From Betaproteobacteria bacterium TMED41 (GTDB taxonomy: Bacteria > Pseudomonadota > Gammaproteobacteria > Burkholderiales > Burkholderiaceae_A), in assembly GCA_002167365.1 (NCBI GenBank), contig NHCU01000079.1, positions 2,254 to 16,457 of the forward strand: 14,204 nucleotides of DNA, read 5' to 3'. The notes beneath the pieces are model-generated. The model did not search any database, was not told the DNA's origin, and saw nothing but the letters and a program-made list of their open reading frames with translations. Within the stretch, counting starts at the first letter, position 1. Every line of letters starts with the position of its first letter. Shown here piece by piece: positions 1 to 7,168 of the stretch. Made by a program: the position numbers and the translations under genes.

Positions 1-740
1 TTGTCTGGATCCTGTAATAGGTCGGATACTTTGATTGTGATGTATCTTGGCATGTCTGGCCAGTTGATGTATTTTGGTTTACCACCCATTTCTATAATCA
101 TCATACCTCTATCATCATCCCATGCATCTGCATAATTGTGTGGAAAAGCGTTACCCATGTACGTTACATTTTTCATCACCTGTCTTTTATGGAAGTGTCC
201 TGAAAACACTTGTCCACAATTTGCAAAGTGATCAGTCTGTATTCCGCCCACATCCGGCATCTCTACCATGGCATTCATTTTGAAATACGGTAATTCGAAA
301 TGTCCAAACACATATTGTTGATTTAATTTCTGAATTTTTTTCCATTCGTCCCCTACTATCCATGGAATAATTGCAACATCGTCTTCAACGATCCATTCAT
401 TTACAATGTGTATGTTTGGAATGTTTCTAATAAACTCCATTGAATTAATTTCTCTTTTTTCTCTGTAGAATAAATCATGATTTCCCATCATCACATAAAC
501 TTTTTCAAATGCTTTTCCTAAACGTTCCATGTTAGACACAGTGTAGTTCATCGTAGAAACATTTGTACTTGCTCTGTGGTGATGCCAATCTCCTAGGAAT
601 ATACAGGTCTCACATCCTTCGGCCTTTGCCTGCTCGATAAACCAATATATAAATGCTTCGCAATCGTCGTTGTGTATACGACTATTGCCTTTCATCCCAA
701 AGTGTATGTCTGTGAAACACGCTACTTTCTTAAAAAACAT
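1..740 (-). CDS. 47: gp47-like recombination endonuclease subunit (SbcD/Mre11 family), 3' end cut by window edge
   Basis: This is the N-terminal 246 residues of a calcineurin-like phosphoesterase that runs off the left edge; T4 gp47 is about 340 aa. In T4 it pairs with the ATPase gp46 to process double-strand ends for recombination-dependent replication. All Mre11-type metal-site motifs are visible: D11-I-H13, G50-D51-W-H53, G86-N87-H88-D89, G146-H147, and G181-H182-F-H184. The two-metal ligand set (D11, H13, D51, N87, H147, H182, H184) and the catalytic His (H88) are intact, so an active nuclease is expected. The start was chosen because MFFKKVACFTDIH puts motif I close to the N terminus, as in the family. 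It starts 3 nt after the gp55 stop and is probably co-transcribed with gp55, with only a weak purine-rich ribosome site inside the gp55 end. A gp46 partner would be expected further left, outside the window. Confidence 0.93.
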   Translation of the reverse strand, partial: MFFKKVACFTDIHFGMKGNSRIHNDDCEAFIYWFIEQAKAEGCETCIFLGDWHHHRASTNVSTMNYTVSNMERLGKAFEKVYVMMGNHDLFYREKREINSMEFIRNIPNIHIVNEWIVEDDVAIIPWIVGDEWKKIQKLNQQYVFGHFELPYFKMNAMVEMPDVGGIQTDHFANCGQVFSGHFHKRQVMKNVTYMGNAFPHNYADAWDDDRGMMIIEMGGKPKYINWPDMPRYITIKVSDLLQDPD

Positions 741-743
741 ATA

Positions 744-1727
744 TTACCATTTCTTCTTTACTATTGGTTTGTGATTTGTCATATCTATTTTATTTTTGAA
801 TTTGACATCAGCAAAATCCTCAGATTCTAATTTGCCTTTTTTCTTTAAGGTTTTGTTAAGTTTAGCCAGTGTGGTTTTGTTTACCTGATGAACATCGCCG
901 TGTACTGTTTTCATTTTTTTCCGATATGACGGACCAGTTGTTTCGTTTTCGTTTTGTCTCGTAAAACTTGGCATCATGCCGTTGAATTCCAAAAGGTCAT
1001 CTCTGATTGACTGATTTTTCTTTTCGATGTTCAGTATCCTTGTGAATGAATTTGTTATGGCCGCTGTGTAGTATGCGAAAGGATTGTCTGATTTTGATTC
1101 GTCAAATTGTAAACCAATCTGTGACAGTTGCATCAATGCCTGTGATTGCATTTCGTCATTATATGTATAACCTCTCCAGTTTGCTCTTGTTCCATATCTT
1201 TCACACAACTTCATGTACATCATTGCCAGTTTGTTGGTCATTTTTCCATGGTCCACAGAAAAGTTTCCGTTACTCATCCCGCCTACCCAGTGTGATTTAC
1301 CTACGCATACAAGTTTGCTTTTTTTGTCTAATTTGTAGTGCTGGAAAGGAGGAAAGTTTACCTTGCTGTGATGGTCCGCAGTGGTCTTTGGATTCTTTTT
1401 CCTTTGGTCATCCATGGGCACATGATCAAACATCATTACCCAAAAGACAAGATCTGTCTTGTCGATTTTTCTTGGAGACATTGTGTAGTCTACTAACTTA
1501 ATTTTTTTCTTACCTTCGCTTTTAGCCTGTTCCCATGCTTCCTGCGTCAATCTTTTGGCCTTGTTCTTCTTTGCTTCCGCTATGGTTCTAATATTTATTT
1601 TTTTCAAATTTGGCACTATGATATCATACTGTGCGTCCTCTGGCGTGATATATGAACAGTAGGTGTTCTTACTAGCATGTATCTGTGCCAATAAATCTCT
1701 GTTGTTTAGGTACTTGACTCTCTTCAT
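744..1727 (-). CDS. 55: gp55-like sigma factor for late transcription, with a large internal insertion
   Basis: This is a T4 gp55-type sigma factor, which would direct host RNA polymerase to TATAAATA late promoters. The N terminus (VKYLNNRDLLAQI, about residues 4-16) resembles T4 gp55 as I remember it (YVNNKELLQAI). Residues 155-250 look like sigma region 2: a helical stretch with NWRGYTYNDEM (183-193), F208-D-E-S-K, N215-P-F-A-Y-Y and an EKK-rich helix near 235-240. The protein is 327 aa against about 185 in T4. The excess is mainly an insertion of about 125 residues (26-150), Lys-rich and ending in KSHWVGG, that I do not recognise. The C terminus is basic (VKKKW) and lacks the short acidic-hydrophobic end that T4 gp55 uses to bind the gp45 sliding clamp. 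An AAAGGA ribosome site (plus-strand 1731-1736) sits 3 nt before the chosen start. It lies head-to-head with a late promoter that it should itself recognise. Confidence 0.87.
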   Translation of the reverse strand: MKRVKYLNNRDLLAQIHASKNTYCSYITPEDAQYDIIVPNLKKINIRTIAEAKKNKAKRLTQEAWEQAKSEGKKKIKLVDYTMSPRKIDKTDLVFWVMMFDHVPMDDQRKKNPKTTADHHSKVNFPPFQHYKLDKKSKLVCVGKSHWVGGMSNGNFSVDHGKMTNKLAMMYMKLCERYGTRANWRGYTYNDEMQSQALMQLSQIGLQFDESKSDNPFAYYTAAITNSFTRILNIEKKNQSIRDDLLEFNGMMPSFTRQNENETTGPSYRKKMKTVHGDVHQVNKTTLAKLNKTLKKKGKLESEDFADVKFKNKIDMTNHKPIVKKKW

Positions 1728-1795
1728 AATTCCTTTACTTTATATTGTTGAGATTGACCACAAACAGGTCTGTTGAAATGTGTGCCGTACGGTAA

Positions 1796-1832
1796 TTAAA
1801 GTGCGCCTATAATTGTGCCTATAAATATAGTT
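1796..1832 (+). promoter_or_regulatory. Late promoter upstream of gp48, with a -35-like box
   Basis: A perfect T4 late-promoter octamer TATAAATA lies at 1820-1827. By T4 spacing, transcription should start near 1833, giving a leader of about 39 nt before the gp48 start. Exactly 24 nt upstream of the octamer start is TTAAAGTGCGC (1796-1806), followed by TAATT (1810-1814). Both elements recur at identical offsets in the promoter at 7579. The octamer call rests on established T4 biology; the role of the upstream box is inference. Confidence 0.85.
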
Positions 1833-1841
1833 AAAGTATAC
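1831..1841 (+). repeat. Third TTAAAGT box, downstream of the first late promoter
   Basis: TTAAAGTATAC repeats the first seven bases of the -35-like box and starts 35 nt after the copy at 1796. It falls at the predicted transcription start of the gp48 promoter and has no TATAAATA 24 nt downstream. It may be a remnant of promoter duplication or a chance match in AT-rich DNA. Confidence 0.4.
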
Positions 1842-1871
1842 GAAATTTTACACAGGAAAGCAACCATTTAA

Positions 1872-2702
1872 ATGATTGGAAATTTAGGAAAAATAGCAAA
1901 GAATGTAGCAACAGGATTCTTCAATAAAACTCTTAACAGATTGAGGGGTGCCGGTATTTCAACGGATTCGAGATTGGTACAGGCAAGAGCAAAGTGGTCC
2001 GGCAGGAGCGACAAGACAGACTGGCGAGTAAGACTACAGGTACCAGATAACTCACCCATCGCTAGATTTTTTGATTTCGAGAACAACGAACTAATGAAAC
2101 CACTTGCTGAAGCGGGTGGTATATTCTGGCCCTTAACGCCAACCATGCAGATACAACATTCAGCAAATTATAACCCAATGGCACAGACACACAGCAATCT
2201 GCCATTTCAGGCCTACCAGAATTCACAAATTGAATCCTTGAGCATAATTGGTGAATTCCCTGTACAGAACAGTGAAGATGCCAAGCACTGGGTGGCAACA
2301 GTAAATTTCCTAAGGACAGCATCCAAGATGTTTTTTGGACAGGACGATAAAGATGGATTAAAAGGAAATCCTCCACCAATATTGCATTTTTATGGTTATG
2401 GTGATCACATGTTCAACAAAATACCTGTCGTGATAAGTTCTTTCAACGTTGAACTGAGACAAGGAATAGATTACATATCTACCAAACAGCACAACACACC
2501 ATACAAACAACTGAACGGACCAGATGAAGGATTTTTTATGAACGCAGAGGGAGAGGACCAGACATGGGCACCATCACTGTCAAACATCTCGTGTGTAATC
2601 ACACCGATCTACTCTAGAGAGAGCATGAAAAACTTCTCAATGAAAAAATTTGTGAATGGCGAGTTGAATGGTAAGGGAGCCGATCAGATAGGATTTATTT
2701 AA
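1872..2702 (+). CDS. 48: gp48-like baseplate tail-tube cap/initiator protein
   Basis: This 276-aa protein reads like the gp48 family of marine T4-like phages. In T4, gp48 sits on top of the baseplate hub and, with gp54, starts polymerisation of the tail tube. Recognisable conserved stretches are GGIFWPLTPTMQIQHSANY (82-100), LPFQAYQNSQI (110-120), GEFPVQNSEDAKHWVA (127-142), GNPPPILHFYGYGD (165-178) and ITPIYSRE (243-250). The fold is expected to be tube-like, related to gp19 and gp54. It is shorter than T4 gp48 (about 360 aa). It is the first gene after the late promoter and has an AGGAAAG site upstream. Its stop overlaps the gp53 start by one base (TAATG), suggesting translational coupling. 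A gp54 product is a less likely alternative. Confidence 0.85.
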   Translation: MIGNLGKIAKNVATGFFNKTLNRLRGAGISTDSRLVQARAKWSGRSDKTDWRVRLQVPDNSPIARFFDFENNELMKPLAEAGGIFWPLTPTMQIQHSANYNPMAQTHSNLPFQAYQNSQIESLSIIGEFPVQNSEDAKHWVATVNFLRTASKMFFGQDDKDGLKGNPPPILHFYGYGDHMFNKIPVVISSFNVELRQGIDYISTKQHNTPYKQLNGPDEGFFMNAEGEDQTWAPSLSNISCVITPIYSRESMKNFSMKKFVNGELNGKGADQIGFI

Positions 2703-3001
2703 TGGCCAAATATTCGCAGACATCACCTTACCTAAGCACACCACAAAATGATATAAATCTTGGCATGTTTGTTCCGAGAACGATCACAGCAGAGGCAGAT
2801 GATCAAGCATACACAATAGAAAGAACATATGCGTACAGACCAGACTTGTTAGCATTTGACCTTTATGGGACACCAAGACTTTGGTGGGTGTTCGCACAAC
2901 GTAACCCAGACCAAATAGAAGATCCCATCTACGACTTCAAACCAGGAGTGACCATACAGTTGCCCAAGCCAGGAAACATCTCCAAAGATCTAGGAGTGTA
3001 G
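2702..3001 (+). CDS. 53: gp53-like baseplate wedge protein
   Basis: This 99-aa protein is a short form of the T4 gp53 wedge subunit (196 aa in T4), which in T4 helps join neighbouring wedges around the hub. The diagnostic block is RPDLLAFDLYGTPRLWWVFAQRNPD (47-71), followed by DPIYDFKPGVTIQLP (75-89). The same order of motifs is found in gp53 proteins of marine T4-like phages as I recall them, and the final block is the LysM-like end of the family. It is translationally coupled to gp48 by the TAATG overlap, with AGGAT at 2690-2694. The next gene starts 1 nt after its stop, and its own last codons carry that gene's AGGAG ribosome site. Confidence 0.88.
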   Translation: MAKYSQTSPYLSTPQNDINLGMFVPRTITAEADDQAYTIERTYAYRPDLLAFDLYGTPRLWWVFAQRNPDQIEDPIYDFKPGVTIQLPKPGNISKDLGV

Positions 3002-3002
3002 T

Positions 3003-5324
3003 ATGGCTGGTGCAATAAAGACAAAGAATCTGGGCAAAGAAAAAAGGTCATCAAAAAATTACAATAACAGCAAAACTTATAACACCTTAAAGAGAGGTAA
3101 AAGTTACTCGAATATTAAGACGAAAGTGATTGAAAGGGTTAACAACAATGACCTAGAAGGAGTAGACGTCACAGAAAGTGGATCGACAAATGAAAATACT
3201 AAAACACGTGACGGCAAAATTTATCCTAATGTACTACATCAGTTCGCTTCCTACACCACGCTGTTCACTTTGAGCGGAATACGAGAAGAGGAGATGAGGA
3301 CGCATGATTTCCTTAAAAATCCGGTTCACGACATCATTGCAAGGACTGGTGGTATATCTGATCCTAACGTGACAGATAGAGATTTCGGCACATTGACCAC
3401 AGGCAGTGGTAGTGCCATGGAGAACACGTATAAAAAATCCGAATGGGACGAAAAATATAACGACAGCATTGAAATACTCAGACAGGGGCATGATCTGTTC
3501 ATAGAGAACGTCAACATGATATCAACGGCCAGTCCCAATTCAGAACGTAACCTCGGTAACTTCACCAGAATGGAATTTCAAATACATGAACCGTTTGGCA
3601 TCACGCTGTTAGAAAAATTGCGTGCCGCGGCCGCTGTCAACAAATACAGAGACTATCAGGACGCACCATTTTTGTTAACCATAGAGTTCAGAGGCCTAGA
3701 CGAGATGGGCCAACCCTACAAAGTATCGACTGTGAGAAAGATACCAATATTAATTGCTAGAGTTGAATTCGACATTAACGAGGGTGGAGCGAAATACAAC
3801 GTGGTGGCAGTGCCATACTCTGATTTGGCTTACGATGACAGATTTAAATTTCCTAGGACGACAATAGCAACCAATGTCAAAAGTCCATTGAATTGGGCAA
3901 AGCAGGTTGCGTTAGACCTTGACGCAGGAATGCAGGACGAGATTGACGAGGAACCACCACGTAGAGAATTCAAAGACACCTACGAATTCAATATACATCC
4001 TGATGTAATCACAAAGGGACAGAAATACAAAAATGAAAAACAGACCGTCCATAACACAGCATCTGTTGGAGGACATCCTATTAATAGAAATAGAAAGAGA
4101 ACTCCCACACCCGAAGGGGCGAACAGTTCGGCGACAAATGGTATTGCTTTAACCAAATACTTTGAAGATGCTATAAGGAATGCTTATGGTTATCAGTTAC
4201 TGGCTGAAAATTTCTGGCTGGCATATTTACGAGGAGCAGGAGTTCAAGAGGACAAAATAAAAACAGACGAAGCTCTTTCTAAGATAGTACAGGGCGATGA
4301 GATAAAGCAAATACTTATAGATAATTCATACGTGGACTGGTTTAAGATCAAAACAACTGTGGAAACTGACAGATCAAGATTAGACAGCGTGACCAAGATG
4401 CACCCCAAACGTATAATCTATCAGGCCATACCTTACAAGATACACGTCCTCAAACTGATAGGGCCGGGAATGGGTATTAAGGATGTCGACTTCAGCAAGT
4501 ATGTTCACAAGCAGTACAACTACATATACACAGGCGATAACATAGATGTCCAGAATTTACGTATTAATTACAAAGCGGCCTACTTCATGAGGAACGTAAG
4601 GAGCAGAGCACGTACCAATGCCGAGGGTGGAATTTTTTCACACATAAAAGAACACTTCAAAAATGTGTTTGGAAAAGACAGAGATCCAGAACCATTACTA
4701 CCTTTGAGGCAGTACCCATCTACAATACGTGGTCGTTCCTCGGTTGAAACTGAGTCAGCAGAGAGCACCAAGGCACAGGAATTTTATGACTACCTTACCA
4801 ATCCAGAAGCGGACATGATGAAAATTGAAATGGACATACTGGGCGATCCGGCATACATCTGTCAGGATCTGTATTCTCCCATACACAGCGATAGGATTAG
4901 TACCACAGGAGGCAAGGGAGTGGTCTTCGACATAACGAGGCAGAGTTTTAACGCAGACAGTTTCATGCCCATGATAACAGTGAATTACAGAATGCCAAGT
5001 GACATAGAAGAGTTGGAAGGAACATCATTTTCGGCAGACAAAAAATATAGATCAGAACAGTTGTTCTTCAATGGCATATACCAGGTAAACAAGATAGAGA
5101 GCAAATTTGATCAAGGACAGTTCACACAGACACTATTCTGTAACAGGATGAATAATCAGTCCGGAGTCACATCTAATCCAGAATTAACAAATTCTGCTAC
5201 TAAAGGAACCAACAAATTAAAGAACATAGATTTAGAAGCAGTAGAAGATTTAAAGAACAAGAAAAGAGAATTGAAGGAAAACGCCGAGGACCTTGAGAAA
5301 TTTCTAAAAGGCGATGTTATATAG
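3003..5324 (+). CDS. Large baseplate hub-region structural protein, probable gp27 counterpart
   Basis: This 773-aa protein lies between gp53 and gp5, where a central hub protein is expected. Residues 182-292 (NLGNFTRMEF, EPFGITLLEKLRAAA, APFLLTIEFRG, IPILIARVEF) resemble large structural proteins found at this place in marine T4-like phages. The C-terminal section (605-718) has the signature of gp27/gpD-type hub rings: MDILGDPAYICQD (610-622), NYRMPSDIEE (661-670), then GIYQVNKIES and GQFTQTLFCNRM (691-716). I infer a gp27-like trimer that seats gp5, but the protein is twice the length of T4 gp27 (391 aa). The first 45 residues are rich in Lys, Ser and Asn and look disordered. Residues 739-770 look like a coiled coil. 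A strong AGGAG (2992-2996) sits 6 nt before the start. Confidence 0.72.
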   Translation: MAGAIKTKNLGKEKRSSKNYNNSKTYNTLKRGKSYSNIKTKVIERVNNNDLEGVDVTESGSTNENTKTRDGKIYPNVLHQFASYTTLFTLSGIREEEMRTHDFLKNPVHDIIARTGGISDPNVTDRDFGTLTTGSGSAMENTYKKSEWDEKYNDSIEILRQGHDLFIENVNMISTASPNSERNLGNFTRMEFQIHEPFGITLLEKLRAAAAVNKYRDYQDAPFLLTIEFRGLDEMGQPYKVSTVRKIPILIARVEFDINEGGAKYNVVAVPYSDLAYDDRFKFPRTTIATNVKSPLNWAKQVALDLDAGMQDEIDEEPPRREFKDTYEFNIHPDVITKGQKYKNEKQTVHNTASVGGHPINRNRKRTPTPEGANSSATNGIALTKYFEDAIRNAYGYQLLAENFWLAYLRGAGVQEDKIKTDEALSKIVQGDEIKQILIDNSYVDWFKIKTTVETDRSRLDSVTKMHPKRIIYQAIPYKIHVLKLIGPGMGIKDVDFSKYVHKQYNYIYTGDNIDVQNLRINYKAAYFMRNVRSRARTNAEGGIFSHIKEHFKNVFGKDRDPEPLLPLRQYPSTIRGRSSVETESAESTKAQEFYDYLTNPEADMMKIEMDILGDPAYICQDLYSPIHSDRISTTGGKGVVFDITRQSFNADSFMPMITVNYRMPSDIEELEGTSFSADKKYRSEQLFFNGIYQVNKIESKFDQGQFTQTLFCNRMNNQSGVTSNPELTNSATKGTNKLKNIDLEAVEDLKNKKRELKENAEDLEKFLKGDVI

Positions 5325-5337
5325 GATAAAATAAAGT

Positions 5338-7152
5338 ATGGTTAAAAGTTCAGCAGGATTCACAGACACGCACGATAACCAAAAGGATTTCGACAAGAAA
5401 TACATGGACAAGGACCCGGGTCCTTTCATCGGTGTAGTAAAAGTAACAGATGACCCTCTGAGAATGGGAAGACTTGGCGTGAACATTCCTGCACTTACAA
5501 ATACAGTCAACCCTAAACCCAGTCAGGTTATTTGGTGCCAGTACCTGTCTCCGTTTTACGGAGCGAAAAGCATCAATGCTACATCAAAGACAGATCCATA
5601 TGATTACAAGGAAACACAACATTCATATGGAATGTGGGCGGTGCCACCGGACATAGACACAGAAGTATTGGTCATATTTGCGAAGGGGGAGCATTTACAA
5701 GCAAACGCATTCTGGATTGGTTGTGTGCAACAGCCGTTGGTGAACCAGCAGGTGCCTGCACACGGTGCCAAGGAAGAAACTGTACTAGCATCAGGCGGAG
5801 TGGACTTTTCACAGAACAAAGAAGAAATATATGGAACATCCAGTTTACCGGCCGGTGAAAAAAATCAATTAGACTACGGAGGAGATGTAGCAACCATACC
5901 AAATATAAACACATGGAAGTATCCGGTGAACGACATTTTAGCAGATCAGATGAAGTCGCAGGGGTTGGTACGAGATTCTGTGAGAGGACCGATAACTTCG
6001 TCAGCAAGGAGAGAATCTCCAAGTAATGTCTTTGGAATCAGCACACCGGGTGCCATAAGATCAGATTCACGGGAAGTTAATATAGGTCTTGAAAAAACAC
6101 CAGTTAAGACAGACAGAAACCCAGGACACAGTATTGTAATGGATGATGGTGATGAAGCAGGACAGAGTCAACTGACCAGGATACGTACAGCAGGAGGACA
6201 TCAAATACTGATGCACGACACCGAAGGCACGGTGTACATAGCCAACGGATCCGGCAAGGCATTCATAGAAATGGAGAAGGATGGCACAATCAGTGTGTTC
6301 TCTGATGCAGGAATCAATCTGCGGACAAATCTAGATTTCAATCTGCACTCGGAAAGGAACATAAATTTCCATGCGGCAGGCAGTTTAAATTTCACAGCAG
6401 AAAATCATGTCAATCTCAACGCAGAAGGATACATTTTTGCAATGGGTCAAAAAGGAATATTAAGTTCTTCGCAAGGAGGATCCGTAAGGACTTTTGGCAG
6501 GGACGGTATATCTTCCTTCACAGACGGAACACAACTGCACGGTGCCGCGGGGAGGATAGACCTTGCAGGATCACAGGTACACATGAACTCCGTTGGGGCA
6601 AGTGGCTCATGGGGTCCGAAATGGTTGAAGCCAGACGCAGTAGGAATCAAAGTCACAGATGGATTGATCGACGTTGATAGTAGCACACCGATAAGACCAC
6701 CAAAAGCAATAGGTGAGGACAAGTTTGGCAAGGAGATCCGTGAGAGAGGTCCTCAAACAAACAAAGTACAGAACAGGACAACAGTATCAGAATTTGTCAC
6801 ACACGAACCATACGACAGAAAGAGCAGTAACCAACGTAAGAAAACACTTATTAATGAGATGGTGGCCCAAATCAAAAAGGACAGTCCAAAACTTTCGGCA
6901 ACGGAACTTAAATTGATTAAAAATGAATTACTAAAACAACCTAGTGTAAAGGCAGTTTCAGAGAAACTCAGCAAGGTTGTTAAGTTAAACAAAAATATAA
7001 ATGTGACTGCCAAAAAACTTTTGGATTTGAAAGACAAAGCAAAAAACATAGACAACTTGATCAAAAACAACATTAAGAATCAGGTTATGAGTTTTGTGCA
7101 AGGACACGTAGCATCGGCTGTGAGTGCGGTGAGAAGTTTCTTTAGATTTTAG
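5338..7152 (+). CDS. 5: gp5-like baseplate hub/spike protein without lysozyme domain
   Basis: This 604-aa protein is a T4 gp5/VgrG-type spike. Residues 28-140 match the N-terminal OB-fold (GPFIGVVKVTDDPLRMGRLGV, then WAVPPDIDTEVLVIF and NAFWIGCVQQ). Residues 141-258 form a linker with no lysozyme signature. Residues 263-415 are the VgrG-like beta-helix, opening with GHSIVMDDGDEAG and RIRTAGGHQILMHDTEG and continuing as short repeats of alternating small and hydrophobic residues. Unlike T4 gp5, about 100 Lys-rich, probably helical residues (500-604) follow, ending in SFFRF. The protein should form the trimeric membrane-piercing spike under the tail tube, bound to the gp27-like hub. Without the lysozyme it would not digest peptidoglycan itself. 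AGGA at 5323-5326 overlaps the previous stop, 11 nt before the start. Symbol by homology to T4 gene 5. Confidence 0.87.
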   Translation: MVKSSAGFTDTHDNQKDFDKKYMDKDPGPFIGVVKVTDDPLRMGRLGVNIPALTNTVNPKPSQVIWCQYLSPFYGAKSINATSKTDPYDYKETQHSYGMWAVPPDIDTEVLVIFAKGEHLQANAFWIGCVQQPLVNQQVPAHGAKEETVLASGGVDFSQNKEEIYGTSSLPAGEKNQLDYGGDVATIPNINTWKYPVNDILADQMKSQGLVRDSVRGPITSSARRESPSNVFGISTPGAIRSDSREVNIGLEKTPVKTDRNPGHSIVMDDGDEAGQSQLTRIRTAGGHQILMHDTEGTVYIANGSGKAFIEMEKDGTISVFSDAGINLRTNLDFNLHSERNINFHAAGSLNFTAENHVNLNAEGYIFAMGQKGILSSSQGGSVRTFGRDGISSFTDGTQLHGAAGRIDLAGSQVHMNSVGASGSWGPKWLKPDAVGIKVTDGLIDVDSSTPIRPPKAIGEDKFGKEIRERGPQTNKVQNRTTVSEFVTHEPYDRKSSNQRKKTLINEMVAQIKKDSPKLSATELKLIKNELLKQPSVKAVSEKLSKVVKLNKNINVTAKKLLDLKDKAKNIDNLIKNNIKNQVMSFVQGHVASAVSAVRSFFRF

Positions 7153-7168
7153 GGAGTAAATATAGTAT

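Larger units (their letters stand above)
1728..1871. other. Divergent intergenic region between gp55 and gp48
   Basis: This 144-nt gap separates the leftward gp55-gp47 unit from the rightward baseplate genes. It holds the gp55 ribosome site at 1731-1736, an 8-bp palindrome CCGTACGG at 1785-1792, and the composite late promoter at 1796-1832. It also holds a second TTAAAGT copy at 1831-1837 and an AGGAAAG ribosome site (1854-1860) for gp48, which lies rather far (11 nt) from its start codon. I found no convincing promoter for the leftward genes; the best -10-like string on the minus strand (TATAAA, plus 1739-1744) has no partner -35. No small ORF or RNA gene is apparent. Confidence 0.7.

Noticed and set aside
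648..655. TATAAATG on the plus strand within gp47
   Set aside because: It is antisense to gp47 and points into gp55's 3' end, with no rightward gene nearby and no upstream box.
1046..1501. Plus-strand open frame of 151 codons opposite gp55
   Set aside because: It is antisense to a clearly recognisable sigma factor, and its translation is Cys/Ser/Leu-rich with no protein-like pattern or ribosome site.
1785..1792. Palindrome CCGTACGG as an operator or terminator stem
   Set aside because: Only 8 bp with no loop and no extended symmetry, single copy in the gap, and no T-run following it. It is too short to call.
1808..1813. Perfect TATAAT as a host-type -10 element
   Set aside because: No -35 hexamer at 16-18 nt; the nearest TTGAAA (1773-1778) leaves a 29-nt spacer. 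It is better explained as part of the duplicated CTATAAWT unit next to the late octamer.
2752..2759. TATAAATC, one mismatch from the late octamer
   Set aside because: It lies inside gp53 coding sequence, 240 nt before the next start, and has no TTAAAGTRCGC box 24 nt upstream.
5757..6114. Possible remnant of a gp5 lysozyme domain between OB-fold and beta-helix
   Set aside because: The T4-lysozyme pattern Glu-x8-Asp-x5-Thr with its Gly-rich surroundings is not present, and the segment is too short for the domain.
6996..7003. TATAAATG, one mismatch from the late octamer, about 165 nt before gp25
   Set aside because: It is inside the Lys-rich coding end of gp5, where AT-rich codons make such strings likely, and the upstream box is absent.
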